From: Sphingobacterium sp. UGAL515B_05
GTDB lineage: Bacteria; Bacteroidota; Bacteroidia; Sphingobacteriales; Sphingobacteriaceae
Length of the DNA: 64,000 nucleotides
Direction of reading: 5' to 3'
NCBI RefSeq assembly: GCF_033097525.1
Contig: NZ_CP109907.1
Location: forward strand, 1,364,001-1,428,000
Below the pieces are notes generated by a model, which saw only the letters and a list, made by a program, of their open reading frames with translations, was not told the origin of the DNA and made no database searches. This document shows positions 9,985 to 18,778 of the stretch, one piece after another. The position numbers and the translations under genes are program-made. Each line of letters starts with the position of its first letter. Position 1 is the first letter of the stretch.

Positions 9985-11025
9985 TTATATTAATTCCGTC
10001 TCAAATTGAGACAAGAAACGTGTATCATTCTCAGAGAAAAGGCGTAAATCTTTAATCACATATTTCAGATTAGTTATCCGCTCGATACCCATACCAAAAG
10101 CAAAACCGGAGTATTTTTTACTATCAATACCACAATTATCAAGCACGTTCGGATCCACCATACCACAGCCTAAAATTTCTACCCAACCAGAGTATTTGCA
10201 CAAATTACATCCAGCACCCTTACAGATAGTACACGAGATATCCATTTCTGCCGAGGGCTCCGTAAATGGGAAATATGAAGGACGGAAACGTACTTTGGTA
10301 CCTTCACCGTACATTTCTTGGACAAAATGATATAAAGTTTGTTTCAAATCAGCAAAAGAGACATTCTCATCTACATACAAACCTTCCACCTGATGAAAGA
10401 AACAGTGTGCACGGGCCGAAATAGCCTCATTTCTATAAACACGTCCGGGCATAATCGCACGGAAGGGCGGTTGACCGGCTTCCATTAAACGAACCTGAAC
10501 GGAAGAAGTATGCGTTCTTAACGTAATATCATTACCCTGCTGTTTTTTGATAAAGAAAGTGTCTTGCATATCACGTGCAGGATGTTCAGGCGGGAAATTT
10601 AAAGCTGAGAAATTATGCCAGTCATCTTCGATTTCAGGACCTTCTGAAACAATAAAACCTAACTTCTTGAAGATTTCAACGATTTCTTTCCGAACCAATG
10701 AGATTGGGTGTCTAGATCCTAACTGAAAACCCTGTCCTGGTAATGTTAAATCGCCTTCAAGTTGTTGTGATTTTTGCTTTTCTCCAGATCCAAACTTTTC
10801 TTGCGCTTCCTTGAACGTATTTTCTGCCAATTGCTTAAATTCGTTCAACACCTTTCCTAAAGTACGTTTCTCTTCAGGCGTAACTGTTTTGAATTCATCA
10901 AAAAGGTTTTTCACAATCCCTTTGGAAACCAAAAACTTCAATCTGAAATTTTCTACATCGGCTGAAGAAGTTGGCGCAAATGCCTTAATTTCTTCAGTAT
11001 ACTGCGTAATTCTATCTTGCAACAT
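9985..11025 (-). CDS. pheS: Phenylalanyl-tRNA synthetase alpha subunit
   Basis: PheS is the catalytic subunit of the (alpha-beta)2 enzyme that charges tRNA-Phe. The 346-residue product has the N-terminal coiled-coil arm (about 1-90) and the class II core. Motif 2 shows as GRVYRNEAISARAHCFFHQ and the Phe-pocket strand as RPSYFPFTEPSAEMD. A Cys-rich turn, CTICKGAGCNLC, precedes GWVEILGCGMV. Motif 3 is FAFGMGIERI. The ATG at 11025 gives the usual family start MLQDRITQY; an upstream TTG would add 19 residues that read through the promoter dyad. pheT is not in this window, so the two subunits are not adjacent here, as is common in Bacteroidota. Confidence 0.95.
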   Translation of the reverse strand: MLQDRITQYTEEIKAFAPTSSADVENFRLKFLVSKGIVKNLFDEFKTVTPEEKRTLGKVLNEFKQLAENTFKEAQEKFGSGEKQKSQQLEGDLTLPGQGFQLGSRHPISLVRKEIVEIFKKLGFIVSEGPEIEDDWHNFSALNFPPEHPARDMQDTFFIKKQQGNDITLRTHTSSVQVRLMEAGQPPFRAIMPGRVYRNEAISARAHCFFHQVEGLYVDENVSFADLKQTLYHFVQEMYGEGTKVRFRPSYFPFTEPSAEMDISCTICKGAGCNLCKYSGWVEILGCGMVDPNVLDNCGIDSKKYSGFAFGMGIERITNLKYVIKDLRLFSENDTRFLSQFETELI

Positions 11026-11033
11026 AATTAAAG

Positions 11034-11074
11034 CAAACATAGCCAAAATTTCCGCGAAAAAGAAATTTTGGCTA
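11034..11074 (-). promoter_or_regulatory. pheS promoter with overlapping 13-bp dyad
   Basis: TATGTTTG (11041-11034 on the minus strand) matches TAnnTTTG and ends 8 nt before the pheS ATG. A perfect inverted repeat, TAGCCAAAATTTC (11040-11052) / GAAATTTTGGCTA (11062-11074), with a 9-nt centre, overlaps the TA of the -7 box and covers the zone where -33 contacts would fall. It could be an operator, or an RNA hairpin if transcription starts further upstream. Confidence 0.55.
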
Positions 11075-11177
11075 TTGCCCAATGTGTACTAAAACTTCAG
11101 ATAAAAGATAAATAAAAACGAAACGCATTTCGAACATTTGTGCATTAAGCGATAATGGCAGCAAAAAATGTACAATA

Positions 11178-11210
11178 AACAAAAAGAGCAAACTCATTTG
11201 TCTGCTCTTC
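11178..11210 (-). terminator. Terminator downstream of ssb
   Basis: AAGAGCA (11184-11190) pairs with TGCTCTT (11203-11209) around a 12-nt loop, followed by a T run on the minus strand. It lies about 60 bp past the ssb stop. Confidence 0.75.
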
Positions 11211-11270
11211 GTTATATCATCGATTTGACTATCAAAGTAAAGTTTTTACATCATTAGAACTTTCTTCTAA

Positions 11271-11729
11271 TTAAAATGGTAATGGATTGTCCTCCTGGTC
11301 ATTTTCAGTGAAATCAACTTCCACCTCTTTATCTTCGACCTTTTGCGCCTGCGTATTCGCTGTATTACCAGCGCTTACTCCTGCGTTTGGTTCGAAATCT
11401 GATTTACGACCCAAAAGTGTAAAAGTTTCGGCAACAACCTCCGTCGCATATCGCCTAATACCTTCCTTATCCTCATACGTACGTGTTCTCAGTCGACCTT
11501 CAATATAAACTAACTTCCCCTTTGTTAGATATTTTACAGCCACGTCAGCTAGACCTCGCCACATAACAATATTGTGCCATTCGGTTTGTTCTACTCTTTT
11601 TCCGTCTTTGTTATACGTTTCTGATGTTGCCAATGGAAAACTGGCAACAGAGACATTGCCTTCTAAATAGCGAATTTCGGGATCTTTTCCAAGGTGTCCC
11701 ACTAAAATGACTTTGTTAACTCCTGACAT
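11271..11729 (-). CDS. ssb: Single-stranded DNA-binding protein
   Basis: SSB coats single-stranded DNA in replication and repair and recruits partners. The 152-residue protein opens with an OB fold (about 1-105): MSGVNKVILVGHLGKDPEIRY, then TEWHNIVMWRGLADVAVKYL and GKLVYIEGRLRTRTYEDKEG. A flexible linker of ~35 residues leads to an acidic tip ending in DNPLPF, the partner-docking tail (E. coli DIPF type). It starts 19 bp after mutY, so the two are probably cotranscribed, and a terminator follows at 11178-11210. Confidence 0.95.
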   Translation of the reverse strand: MSGVNKVILVGHLGKDPEIRYLEGNVSVASFPLATSETYNKDGKRVEQTEWHNIVMWRGLADVAVKYLTKGKLVYIEGRLRTRTYEDKEGIRRYATEVVAETFTLLGRKSDFEPNAGVSAGNTANTQAQKVEDKEVEVDFTENDQEDNPLPF

Positions 11730-11748
11730 AATTTAAAAGCATAAATGG

Positions 11749-12798
11749 TTAAAAATTTGACCTTTCCAAAAAAGTAAAGATCAACTTGTGTTTAGCTAAT
11801 TTATCCAAATCTTTTAGAATTACATAATCCCAATTGGATTTTTTTTGAATTAAATCGCCTTTTAACCGCACTTCAAAGAATGTGGCATAGATATTCTGAT
11901 GGCTTAAAATATGTTTTGTCTGCTTCTGCAAGATATTCAGATGAGTACCATGCCCAAAGTATGACACAAACCAATCATCTTCAAGAATTTCTGGAATATC
12001 CATCGTATGATTCGACTCCAACAGTGGAAATTCGTATAAATTTTGCCAAACATCGCCCTCACCTCGCTTAGACATAAGAATCTTATCGTTATCGCGCAGA
12101 ATAAAATAATTGAAATATCTATCTTTGCTTGCCTTTCCTTTAAGCTTGACAGGCAATTGATCCACCTCATCCCGTGTTAAGGCATAACAAGAAAGTCGGA
12201 ACATACATTGCTCGCACAAAGGTTGCTTCGGCTTGCAATGGATTGCTCCAAAATCCATGATAGCCTGATTGTAAAGGGCTGGGTGATTCTGATCTAAATT
12301 TTCTTTGGCCAAAGCCGTAAAAATCTTCTTTCCTTCAGTAGAATTTATCGGAGTTTCTATCCCATAATATCGCGCAAGCACCCGAAAAACATTGCCGTCC
12401 AAAACAGCCTGAGCTTCATTATTAGCGAAAGAAGATATCGCTGCTGCCGTATATTCCCCTATTCCCGGAAGACTTAATAAAGTCTTATAATCTACAGGAA
12501 AAACACCATTATATTGATCTCGGACAATTCGAGCGGCTTTATGCATATTCCTACCCCTCGAATAATACCCCAACCCCTGCCAGAGGTGAAGAATATCATC
12601 TTCGTCGGCATTCGCAAAGTCTACAACGGTATTAAATCGTTCGACAAAACGCAAGTAGTATGGCAAACCCTGCTCTACACGTGTCTGTTGTAAAATAATC
12701 TCCGAAAGCCATATTTTATACGCATCTTTTGTTTCTCTCCATGGTAAATCTCGCTTATGTAGTTGATACCATGCCTGCAGTTCCTCACCAAATATCAT
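11749..12798 (-). CDS. mutY: A/G-specific adenine glycosylase
   Basis: MutY removes adenine mispaired with 8-oxoguanine. The 349-residue protein has the HhH-GPD fold: the catalytic Glu in LQQTRVEQGLPYY (about 37-49), the hairpin LPGIGEYTAAAI near 112, and the active-site Asp in QAVLDGNVFRVLARYYG near 136. The [4Fe-4S] loop follows as Cys-x6-Cys-x2-Cys-x5-Cys in CKPKQPLCEQCMFRLSC near 190. A NUDIX-like C-terminal domain (about 230-349) reads 8-oxoG. It follows the second ureE gene by 42 bp and precedes ssb by 19 bp, so its transcription may start at the urease operon or from an unrecognised local promoter. Confidence 0.95.
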   Translation of the reverse strand: MIFGEELQAWYQLHKRDLPWRETKDAYKIWLSEIILQQTRVEQGLPYYLRFVERFNTVVDFANADEDDILHLWQGLGYYSRGRNMHKAARIVRDQYNGVFPVDYKTLLSLPGIGEYTAAAISSFANNEAQAVLDGNVFRVLARYYGIETPINSTEGKKIFTALAKENLDQNHPALYNQAIMDFGAIHCKPKQPLCEQCMFRLSCYALTRDEVDQLPVKLKGKASKDRYFNYFILRDNDKILMSKRGEGDVWQNLYEFPLLESNHTMDIPEILEDDWFVSYFGHGTHLNILQKQTKHILSHQNIYATFFEVRLKGDLIQKKSNWDYVILKDLDKLAKHKLIFTFLERSNF

Positions 12799-12840
12799 AG
12801 CAACAAAAATGCATAATTTTTCCCTATTCCGAGCATCGCG

Positions 12841-13323
12841 TCATCCTAGGATGGGACGAAGAATAGATGTAATCTGCTCATCCGGTTCTAAAACGGTATT
12901 CTCTAACGCGATCGAGCCATTGTATTTTTCTTTTAATGCCTGATAAAGTCGTCCATCATAAGAAACAGCAAGTCGCCCATCCGCTTTCAGGTAAACAGGT
13001 AAATGCCGATTTCCGACATCAAAACAGAACTCTCCCACTACCGACAGACTCTGACTATCCAACAGCACACACAGGCAGGGTAAAATATTCACCTGTATAA
13101 ATAAATCCCCCTCATGATAAATACATTGACCTGAATGCAATGCTGTACTATCATCACGCTGGATTCGCACAGTATTACCCTTTCTTGTTTTTCGCTGAAT
13201 AACACGCTTATTCACCTCATAATAGGAGAGATCCAGAATATCCGAATCGCGTCCCAACTTAACATTGTCGAAGCTTGGTATAAAATCAATCCATATTTCA
13301 CTGGAAGAATCTCTTCTAAGCAT
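12841..13323 (-). CDS. Second UreE-like urease nickel chaperone
   Basis: UreE hands nickel to the urease activation complex. This 160-residue protein aligns along its length with the UreE at 15676-16188. Both have an N-terminal beta domain with NKRVIQ/EKRVIR, a shared ILPCxC motif, then the C-terminal metal domain with GNRH (His at about residue 107; GNKH in the other copy). The GNRH His is the conserved interface nickel ligand in characterised UreE. No His-rich tail is present. Its start overlaps the ureD stop by 8 nt (ATGCTTAG), which implies translational coupling and membership of the urease operon. Two ureE genes in one operon is unusual; this one is the more diverged and may have a changed role. 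Confidence 0.75.
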   Translation of the reverse strand: MLRRDSSSEIWIDFIPSFDNVKLGRDSDILDLSYYEVNKRVIQRKTRKGNTVRIQRDDSTALHSGQCIYHEGDLFIQVNILPCLCVLLDSQSLSVVGEFCFDVGNRHLPVYLKADGRLAVSYDGRLYQALKEKYNGSIALENTVLEPDEQITSILRPILG

Positions 13324-14254
13324 AGTTCAACTCCTCCTCTTCCTTGACTCTAGCCATTTTTCTTCTCCTTTTACGACTAGTTATTTTATCTGTAACAGCC
13401 GTAGCTTCTTCTTGGTCTTTCTCTACCGACGCTATTTGCCCCGCTTGTGGACCATCTTTTCCTTCTGAAAGCTTGTGCAGGGTAAAATCCCAGCACAATT
13501 GCCCCAACATGTGTAAAAAGTCATACAGCAGTTCTCCATCTGTTCCCAGTGCCCGCAAAACAACGACATCCGTGGATGCTTGAGTGAAACCATAAGAAAT
13601 ATCGCTGTATTCAACGGTTAAGATTTCATCGAGCTCCTGTTTGAGTTCCTTTGCAAATAGAGAAGAGAATAAGAAAGTCGCCTGATGGGTATAACCTTCA
13701 AAAAACAGCATTTTCTGAATAGGCTGGTTTTTGGGGTTCATCAGTTGATTGTCTATAAAAGACAGCTTACCGTCCCTAAAAATCTTCGTCTGTGTATGTA
13801 ACCTATCAAATTCAAAAGCTTCTTTCATGTGGATCCTTCCTGCACTGATGATATCGCCCCATATTAAAACCGCATCTTCAGCTAAATGAATGTGGTTCGT
13901 TGCTTTGAAAATAGAATCCTTAAACGGTGTAACAGGATGTGGAATATAATGAATGATCCCTCCTAGCCCCACACGCACATCAGTATGTTGTTTAGCACCA
14001 GTTTTCATGGGGTGCAGCTTATTGAAAGACTGCGTAAAAAGTTTCAGTTGTGCGTCTTCTTTTACATGCACATCAATATGTAGGTAATCCGAATCCATGA
14101 TACCCGGCGACGCACTCATAATAATCATCTCGAGATGATCCGTTAGCCCTGCCGCACCATAATGGGTCAGTTTATACGGTGCGTTGTGATAACTTTCCTT
14201 CAACCTGCTTCTACCCTCTTCTTTGGCTACGTTTAATACGATTTTACTATCCAT
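13316..14254 (-). CDS. ureD: Urease accessory protein UreD/UreH
   Basis: UreD is the scaffold that binds apo-urease and, with UreF and UreG, forms the complex through which nickel reaches the active site. The 312-residue product shows family marks: LTHYGAAGLTDHLEMIIMSASPGIMDSD (about 28-56), which includes the conserved SPG-turn and a DxxxI(D/V)V strand, and AVLIWGDIISAGRIHMKEAFEF near 140, matching the usual GDIxSxGR motif. About 45 residues at the C terminus are basic and low in complexity. It lies 12 bp after ureG and overlaps the second ureE by 8 nt. Confidence 0.87.
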   Translation of the reverse strand: MDSKIVLNVAKEEGRSRLKESYHNAPYKLTHYGAAGLTDHLEMIIMSASPGIMDSDYLHIDVHVKEDAQLKLFTQSFNKLHPMKTGAKQHTDVRVGLGGIIHYIPHPVTPFKDSIFKATNHIHLAEDAVLIWGDIISAGRIHMKEAFEFDRLHTQTKIFRDGKLSFIDNQLMNPKNQPIQKMLFFEGYTHQATFLFSSLFAKELKQELDEILTVEYSDISYGFTQASTDVVVLRALGTDGELLYDFLHMLGQLCWDFTLHKLSEGKDGPQAGQIASVEKDQEEATAVTDKITSRKRRRKMARVKEEEELNYA

Positions 14255-14266
14255 ATACGATAAATT

Positions 14267-14887
14267 TTAACCAACAGGCTCCAACAAAGCATACTTTTTG
14301 ATCCACGCCTTTACGTCTTCCAGCCCCTCCAAAGACATTAAATTAGTAAAAATAAATGGCCGTTCTCCACGCATACGAATGGTGTCCTGACGCATGACTT
14401 CCAGGTCGGCATGTACATACGGCGCAAGGTCAATCTTATTGATTAACAGTAAATCTGAACGTGTAATACCCGGACCACCTTTTCGAGGCATTTTCTCCCC
14501 TTCGGCAACATCGAGTACAAAGATGGTCAAATCAGCCAAATCTGGACTGAAAGTTGCCGTCAGATTGTCCCCACCACTCTCAACAAAAATCAGTTCAACG
14601 TCTTCAAAACGATTGGCCAATTCTTCCACAGCTTCAATATTCATCGACGCATCTTCACGAATAGCGGTATGTGGGCAACCTCCTGTTTCAACACCTATAA
14701 TCCGTTCAGCTGGTAATGCCGAATTCTGTTGCAGATACATCGCATCCTCACGTGTATAAATATCGTTTGTGACTACACATATACTATAATCTGCAGACAT
14801 TGAACGTGTCAGACGCTCAATAAGTGCTGTCTTACCAGATCCCACCGGACCCGCAACACCAATTTTCACATAATTTCTTTTGGACAT
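14267..14887 (-). CDS. ureG: Urease accessory GTPase UreG
   Basis: UreG is the SIMIBI-class GTPase that couples GTP hydrolysis to nickel insertion into urease. The 206-residue protein has the P-loop GPVGSGKT at residues 13-20, the [12 protein letters not shown] segment near 38, and the nickel-binding Cys-Pro-His of [13 protein letters not shown] near 70. The switch region is [15 protein letters not shown] near 103 and the guanine-specificity motif is NKIDLAP near 150. The size is standard. It sits 18 bp after ureF and 12 bp before ureD in the operon. Confidence 0.96.
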   Translation of the reverse strand: MSKRNYVKIGVAGPVGSGKTALIERLTRSMSADYSICVVTNDIYTREDAMYLQQNSALPAERIIGVETGGCPHTAIREDASMNIEAVEELANRFEDVELIFVESGGDNLTATFSPDLADLTIFVLDVAEGEKMPRKGGPGITRSDLLLINKIDLAPYVHADLEVMRQDTIRMRGERPFIFTNLMSLEGLEDVKAWIKKYALLEPVG

Positions 14888-14904
14888 CTATTTTTTCCTC
14901 CTTT

Positions 14905-15609
14905 TTACGAAATGTAAATTCGTGTATATAATTTCTCATGCTGCATGCACCGAATATCTTGGGCAATACAACAGTTTCCAATCAGATCATCATCTAACGC
15001 TGGCTGTAGTGCCACCAATTTATTAATTAAGGGTTGCAGCTTAAACAGGATCTGCTGCGCATCCATCTGGCTAATAGGGACCAATTTTGCACAGTTTGTC
15101 ATAATCCCATTCAATGAATTGTAATAAAAGGCACTCAAAGCGTCTGTGTAGCTAATTCCCTGTGCATGGGCAAACATGGCAAATGCCATCGCATAGTGGC
15201 CATGAAGCTCCTGCGCATTAATCGCTTTCAGATATGCCGAACAACGTTTGACGGGCTTTAGCTTTTCCGTCAATTTCAGGAAACGTATTCCCAATTTTTT
15301 ACTCGCATCCCGAATCTCATAAGGAGCCTTAAATGCTGAAATCAAAGCGTCCAATTCAGCGATTTTCTTCTTTGTCGCTCTCGATTCACAAAGTTGCCAA
15401 GCCTTATGAAAAAAAGCAGCATCGTTGTAATAGAAACTATGCTCCAATAGCGTTTGCGCATATTCCTTTGCAGTCTTGGAATCATGTACAATCTCCTTAT
15501 TGATATAAGTTTCCAGTCCATAGGAATGTGTAAACCCTCCAATTGGGAATACAGAGTCATTGATCTGCATCAATGTCAACAATGGATTCATAAGCAAATT
15601 ATTATTCAT
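14905..15609 (-). CDS. ureF: Urease accessory protein UreF
   Basis: UreF is an all-helical protein that bridges UreD-bound apo-urease and UreG, and is thought to gate nickel transfer. The 234-residue product opens with NPLLTLMQINDSVFPIGGFTHSYGLETYI, in which the DSxFPxGxFxHSxGLE signature is clear. It also has the family segment AFAMFAHAQGISYTDALSAFYY (about 140-162). Start: an ATG at 15609; a second ATG six codons in (MNPLLTLMQ) is an equally good start. It follows ureE by 67 bp, the largest gap inside the operon. Confidence 0.88.
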   Translation of the reverse strand: MNNNLLMNPLLTLMQINDSVFPIGGFTHSYGLETYINKEIVHDSKTAKEYAQTLLEHSFYYNDAAFFHKAWQLCESRATKKKIAELDALISAFKAPYEIRDASKKLGIRFLKLTEKLKPVKRCSAYLKAINAQELHGHYAMAFAMFAHAQGISYTDALSAFYYNSLNGIMTNCAKLVPISQMDAQQILFKLQPLINKLVALQPALDDDLIGNCCIAQDIRCMQHEKLYTRIYIS

Positions 15610-15675
15610 TTAGTTTTTCTTAGGGTATGCAGGCATCCATCACATATATTTTATAAACCCGTAAGCCCAATCCGT

Positions 15676-16188
15676 CTACTGCGATGCTGTTTTCCTTAGA
15701 ACCCCTGCCAATGCAATTTTATTTTGGACCACCGCATACTGATGAATCCGTAAGGTATGTGTACGTTCGATAACCCGCGACTCTTTAGTAGGCCTGAATC
15801 CCGCACGCTCCAATGTTTCCCATAGCGGGTTTTCATAAGCAGCAATAATTTCATTTGCTGGATTAATAAACACTGGAATATGCTTATTACCAATCTCCAG
15901 GCATATGCGTGCCATATCCAGTCTATTTTTCGGACGCACAACAAGGCAAGGACAGGGTAATATTCGGACAACAATACGCACAGCCTCTGTTTCGAACAAA
16001 ATATCTCCATCAAACAAAGACTCTTTCCTTAAATTTTTAAATCCAATTTCTCGACCTTGGACTGTAAAGCCGCGTATCACACGTTTTTCGGTATCAAACC
16101 ATTCGAGCTCCAAAAAGTCAAGTACTACAGCTTCTTTGTCCGTACCATCGGCCCAAATATTTCCCTTAATGTCTCTTGCTAACAACAT
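15676..16188 (-). CDS. ureE: Urease nickel chaperone UreE (primary copy)
   Basis: UreE binds nickel as a dimer and delivers it to UreG for urease maturation. The 170-residue protein has the N-terminal peptide-binding-like domain (LEWFDTEKRVIRGFTVQGREI, then LFDGDILFE) and the C-terminal ferredoxin-like metal domain with LEIGNKHIPVF; the His of GNKH is at about residue 103. The motif ILPCPC precedes it and is matched in the second copy at 12841-13323. No His-rich tail. It follows ureC by 10 bp, the position expected for the canonical ureE. Confidence 0.88.
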   Translation of the reverse strand: MLLARDIKGNIWADGTDKEAVVLDFLELEWFDTEKRVIRGFTVQGREIGFKNLRKESLFDGDILFETEAVRIVVRILPCPCLVVRPKNRLDMARICLEIGNKHIPVFINPANEIIAAYENPLWETLERAGFRPTKESRVIERTHTLRIHQYAVVQNKIALAGVLRKTASQ

Positions 16189-16198
16189 AACTACCTAA

Positions 16199-18049
16199 TT
16201 AGAACAAAAAGTAACGTTGTGCCATTGGAAGTTCTTTCAACGGCTCACAGGTCGCCAATACACCATCTACTGTAACCTCATAGGTCTCTGGATTCACTAC
16301 GATATTTGGTGTAGCATGATTGTGTACCATATCTTTCTTCATCACGGTACGGCACCCTTCTACCGGCAGGCACTTACGCGATAAGTTCAATTTTTGAATA
16401 TTTCCGTTTTCTAAAGACACTTTAGAAACGAAATTAAAGCACAATTTTGATACTGCTTTGCCATAATTTCCAAACATTGGCCTATAAATGATTGGTTGTG
16501 GTGTCGGAATTGACGCATTGGCATCCCCCATTTTAGCGCCCAAAATCATACCGCCTTTGATGATCAACTCGGGTTTTACACCAAATAATTCTGGTTTCCA
16601 AAGGATCAAATCTGCATACTTTCCTTTTTCAATCGAACCAATATATTGGTCAATACCATGCGCTTTAGCAGGGTTGATTGTAAATTTAGACACGTAACGT
16701 TTGACACGGAAGTTATCATTTTCTTTGCCTTGATCTTCAGCTAAAGGGCCGCGTTGGATTTTCATCTTATGGGCCGTTTGGAATGTACGGGAAATGACCT
16801 CTCCCACACGCCCCATCGCTTGGCTATCGGAACTCATAATGGAGAATACGCCCATATCCTGTAAAATATCTTCGGCAGCGATTGTCTGTGGACGGATACG
16901 TGAATCAGCAAATGCCACGTCTTCTTTTACATTTTTATCCAAGTGATGGCAGACCATCAACATGTCTAAGTGTTCTTCAGCAGTATTTACCGTAAAAGGT
17001 TTTGTTGGGTTGGTAGATGCAGGGAGGATATTAGGGTACATCGCAATCTTTATAATATCCGGCGCATGCCCACCACCTGCACCTTCCGTGTGAAAGGTAT
17101 GGATGACACGACCATCAATTGCTGCAACTGTATCTTCAAGGAAACCAGCTTCGTTAAGTGTATCTGTATGAATAGCAACCTGTACATCGTATTTATCAGC
17201 AACTTTCAATGCCGCATCAATAGTAGCAGGAGTTGCCCCCCAATCCTCATGGATTTTCACGCCCAATGCACCCGCTTCAATCTGCTCTTCGATTGGTTTT
17301 GTGGTGGAAACGTTGCCTTTTCCAAAAAAACCAACATTGATCGGAAGATTTTCAAAAGCTTCAAACATACGCTCGATATACCACTTTCCTGAGGTCACTG
17401 TCGTTGCCAGTGTTCCATCTGCTGGTCCCGCACCGCCACCAATAAAAGTAGTTACACCAGAATATAGCGCTGTTTCAATCTGTTGCGGCGAGATAAAGTG
17501 AATGTGCGTATCAATACCTCCTGCCGTCAGGATATAGCCTGCACCACCGTGCACCTCTGTAGAAGCACCAATCACCATACCTTGGGTTACTCCATCCTGC
17601 ACATCTGGGTTTCCAGCTTTACCAATACCGACAATTTTACCGTCCTTAATACCAATATCGCCTTTTACAATACCCCAGTGGTCAATGATAATGACGTTGG
17701 TAATACAGAAGTCCAACACATCTTCATCGCGCAGTGCACGGGCAGACTGGCCCATACCATCGCGGATAGTTTTCCCACCGCCAAATTTATTCTCCTCACC
17801 GTAAACATTGAAATCTTTCTCAATCTCGATAAACAGTTCCGTATCGGCCAAACGCACTTTATCGCCTGTAGTGGGACCAAAAAGAGCCGCATATTTTTCT
17901 CGGGGAATATAAAGTTCTCCATCAATATATTTCACTGAAGATTTATCTAAACCTAGTTTATCTAAACCAAGCGCATGTAGACCAACCGTAGTACCCAAAG
18001 TAGTGAGCCCTACAACTTTAATCCATTCGCGTCTATTCCATCCTCCCAT
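16199..18049 (-). CDS. ureC: Urease alpha subunit with Tat-like N-terminal extension
   Basis: UreC is the catalytic subunit that hydrolyses urea to ammonia and carbamate at a di-nickel centre. All active-site residues are present, numbered here: His182 and His184 (THIHF), carbamylated Lys265 (GVKIHEDWG), His267, His294, His320, flap Cys367 and His368, Asp408 (SSDSQAMGR). The protein has 616 residues against about 567 in Klebsiella. The extra ~44 lie before the family start ([15 protein letters not shown]) and read NRREWIK followed by a hydrophobic Gly/Thr/Leu stretch to residue 29, like a twin-arginine signal. The ATG lies 2 bp after the ureB stop, so it is the natural start. Export is inference; ureases are usually cytoplasmic. 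Confidence 0.95.
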   Translation of the reverse strand: MGGWNRREWIKVVGLTTLGTTVGLHALGLDKLGLDKSSVKYIDGELYIPREKYAALFGPTTGDKVRLADTELFIEIEKDFNVYGEENKFGGGKTIRDGMGQSARALRDEDVLDFCITNVIIIDHWGIVKGDIGIKDGKIVGIGKAGNPDVQDGVTQGMVIGASTEVHGGAGYILTAGGIDTHIHFISPQQIETALYSGVTTFIGGGAGPADGTLATTVTSGKWYIERMFEAFENLPINVGFFGKGNVSTTKPIEEQIEAGALGVKIHEDWGATPATIDAALKVADKYDVQVAIHTDTLNEAGFLEDTVAAIDGRVIHTFHTEGAGGGHAPDIIKIAMYPNILPASTNPTKPFTVNTAEEHLDMLMVCHHLDKNVKEDVAFADSRIRPQTIAAEDILQDMGVFSIMSSDSQAMGRVGEVISRTFQTAHKMKIQRGPLAEDQGKENDNFRVKRYVSKFTINPAKAHGIDQYIGSIEKGKYADLILWKPELFGVKPELIIKGGMILGAKMGDANASIPTPQPIIYRPMFGNYGKAVSKLCFNFVSKVSLENGNIQKLNLSRKCLPVEGCRTVMKKDMVHNHATPNIVVNPETYEVTVDGVLATCEPLKELPMAQRYFLF

Positions 18050-18051
18050 AT

Positions 18052-18423
18052 TTATTTAGATTGTCTGAATTTCAATTTTTTCATTTTATCAATGGCTTTG
18101 GTCTTCACCGATTGATCTGTATACTTCCCATTTGTCAATCCATTAAAACCGTGGATTTCCTTACTTCCGCCAAATTCAACCAGAACAACTGATTTTTGCT
18201 CGCCTGGTTCAAAACGAACAGCGGTGCTGGCTGGAATATTCAAGCGCATCCCAAACGCTTTCTCCCTGTCGAAGGAAAGCAACTTGTTCGCTTCAAAGAA
18301 ATGATAGTGTGAACCTACCTGAATCGGTCGATCACCTTCATTTTTTACAACAATGCTTGTGGTACGATGTCCCACATTAGCTTTGATTTCTTCTTTTTTT
18401 AAAATGTATTCTCCTGGAATCAT
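18052..18423 (-). CDS. ureB: Urease beta subunit
   Basis: UreB is the small beta-barrel subunit that holds the urease trimer together. The 123-residue protein begins [18 protein letters not shown] and contains the signature [17 protein letters not shown] followed by [18 protein letters not shown] and [23 protein letters not shown]. It has no signal peptide, so any export would be as a passenger of UreC. It lies 15 bp after ureA and 2 bp before ureC. The three structural subunits are separate genes, as in most bacteria and unlike Helicobacter. Confidence 0.96.
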   Translation of the reverse strand: MIPGEYILKKEEIKANVGHRTTSIVVKNEGDRPIQVGSHYHFFEANKLLSFDREKAFGMRLNIPASTAVRFEPGEQKSVVLVEFGGSKEIHGFNGLTNGKYTDQSVKTKAIDKMKKLKFRQSK

Positions 18424-18438
18424 GTCTTCTAAGATTTA

Positions 18439-18741
18439 TTAACGAATAGGATCATGGACAGTCACCAATTTGGTACCATCTGGAAAGGTAACTTCGATTT
18501 GAACATCATGGATCATTTCGGGAACCCCTTCCATGACCTGGCTTCTTTTCAATAAGGTCGTACCATAGGACATTAAATCAGCTACGGATCTCCCGTCCCG
18601 GGCTTCCTCCATAATCTGGGCACTGATGTAAGCGATGCACTCCGGGTAATTCAACTTTACCCCACGTTTCAATCGCTTGGCAGCCAATTCGCCGGCCAAA
18701 TGCAGCATCAGCTTTTCTGTTTCTCTCGGTGTTAAACGCAT
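18439..18741 (-). CDS. ureA: Urease gamma subunit
   Basis: UreA is the 100-residue gamma subunit of urease. It begins [20 protein letters not shown] and has [25 protein letters not shown] plus [27 protein letters not shown], all family hallmarks. It is the first structural urease gene, 37 bp after the porin gene, and 15 bp before ureB. No promoter consensus is visible in the short gap, so it is probably cotranscribed with the porin. Confidence 0.96.
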   Translation of the reverse strand: MRLTPRETEKLMLHLAGELAAKRLKRGVKLNYPECIAYISAQIMEEARDGRSVADLMSYGTTLLKRSQVMEGVPEMIHDVQIEVTFPDGTKLVTVHDPIR

Positions 18742-18778
18742 AAAAAATAAGTATGTATTATTTTGTTAAAGGAATTTA

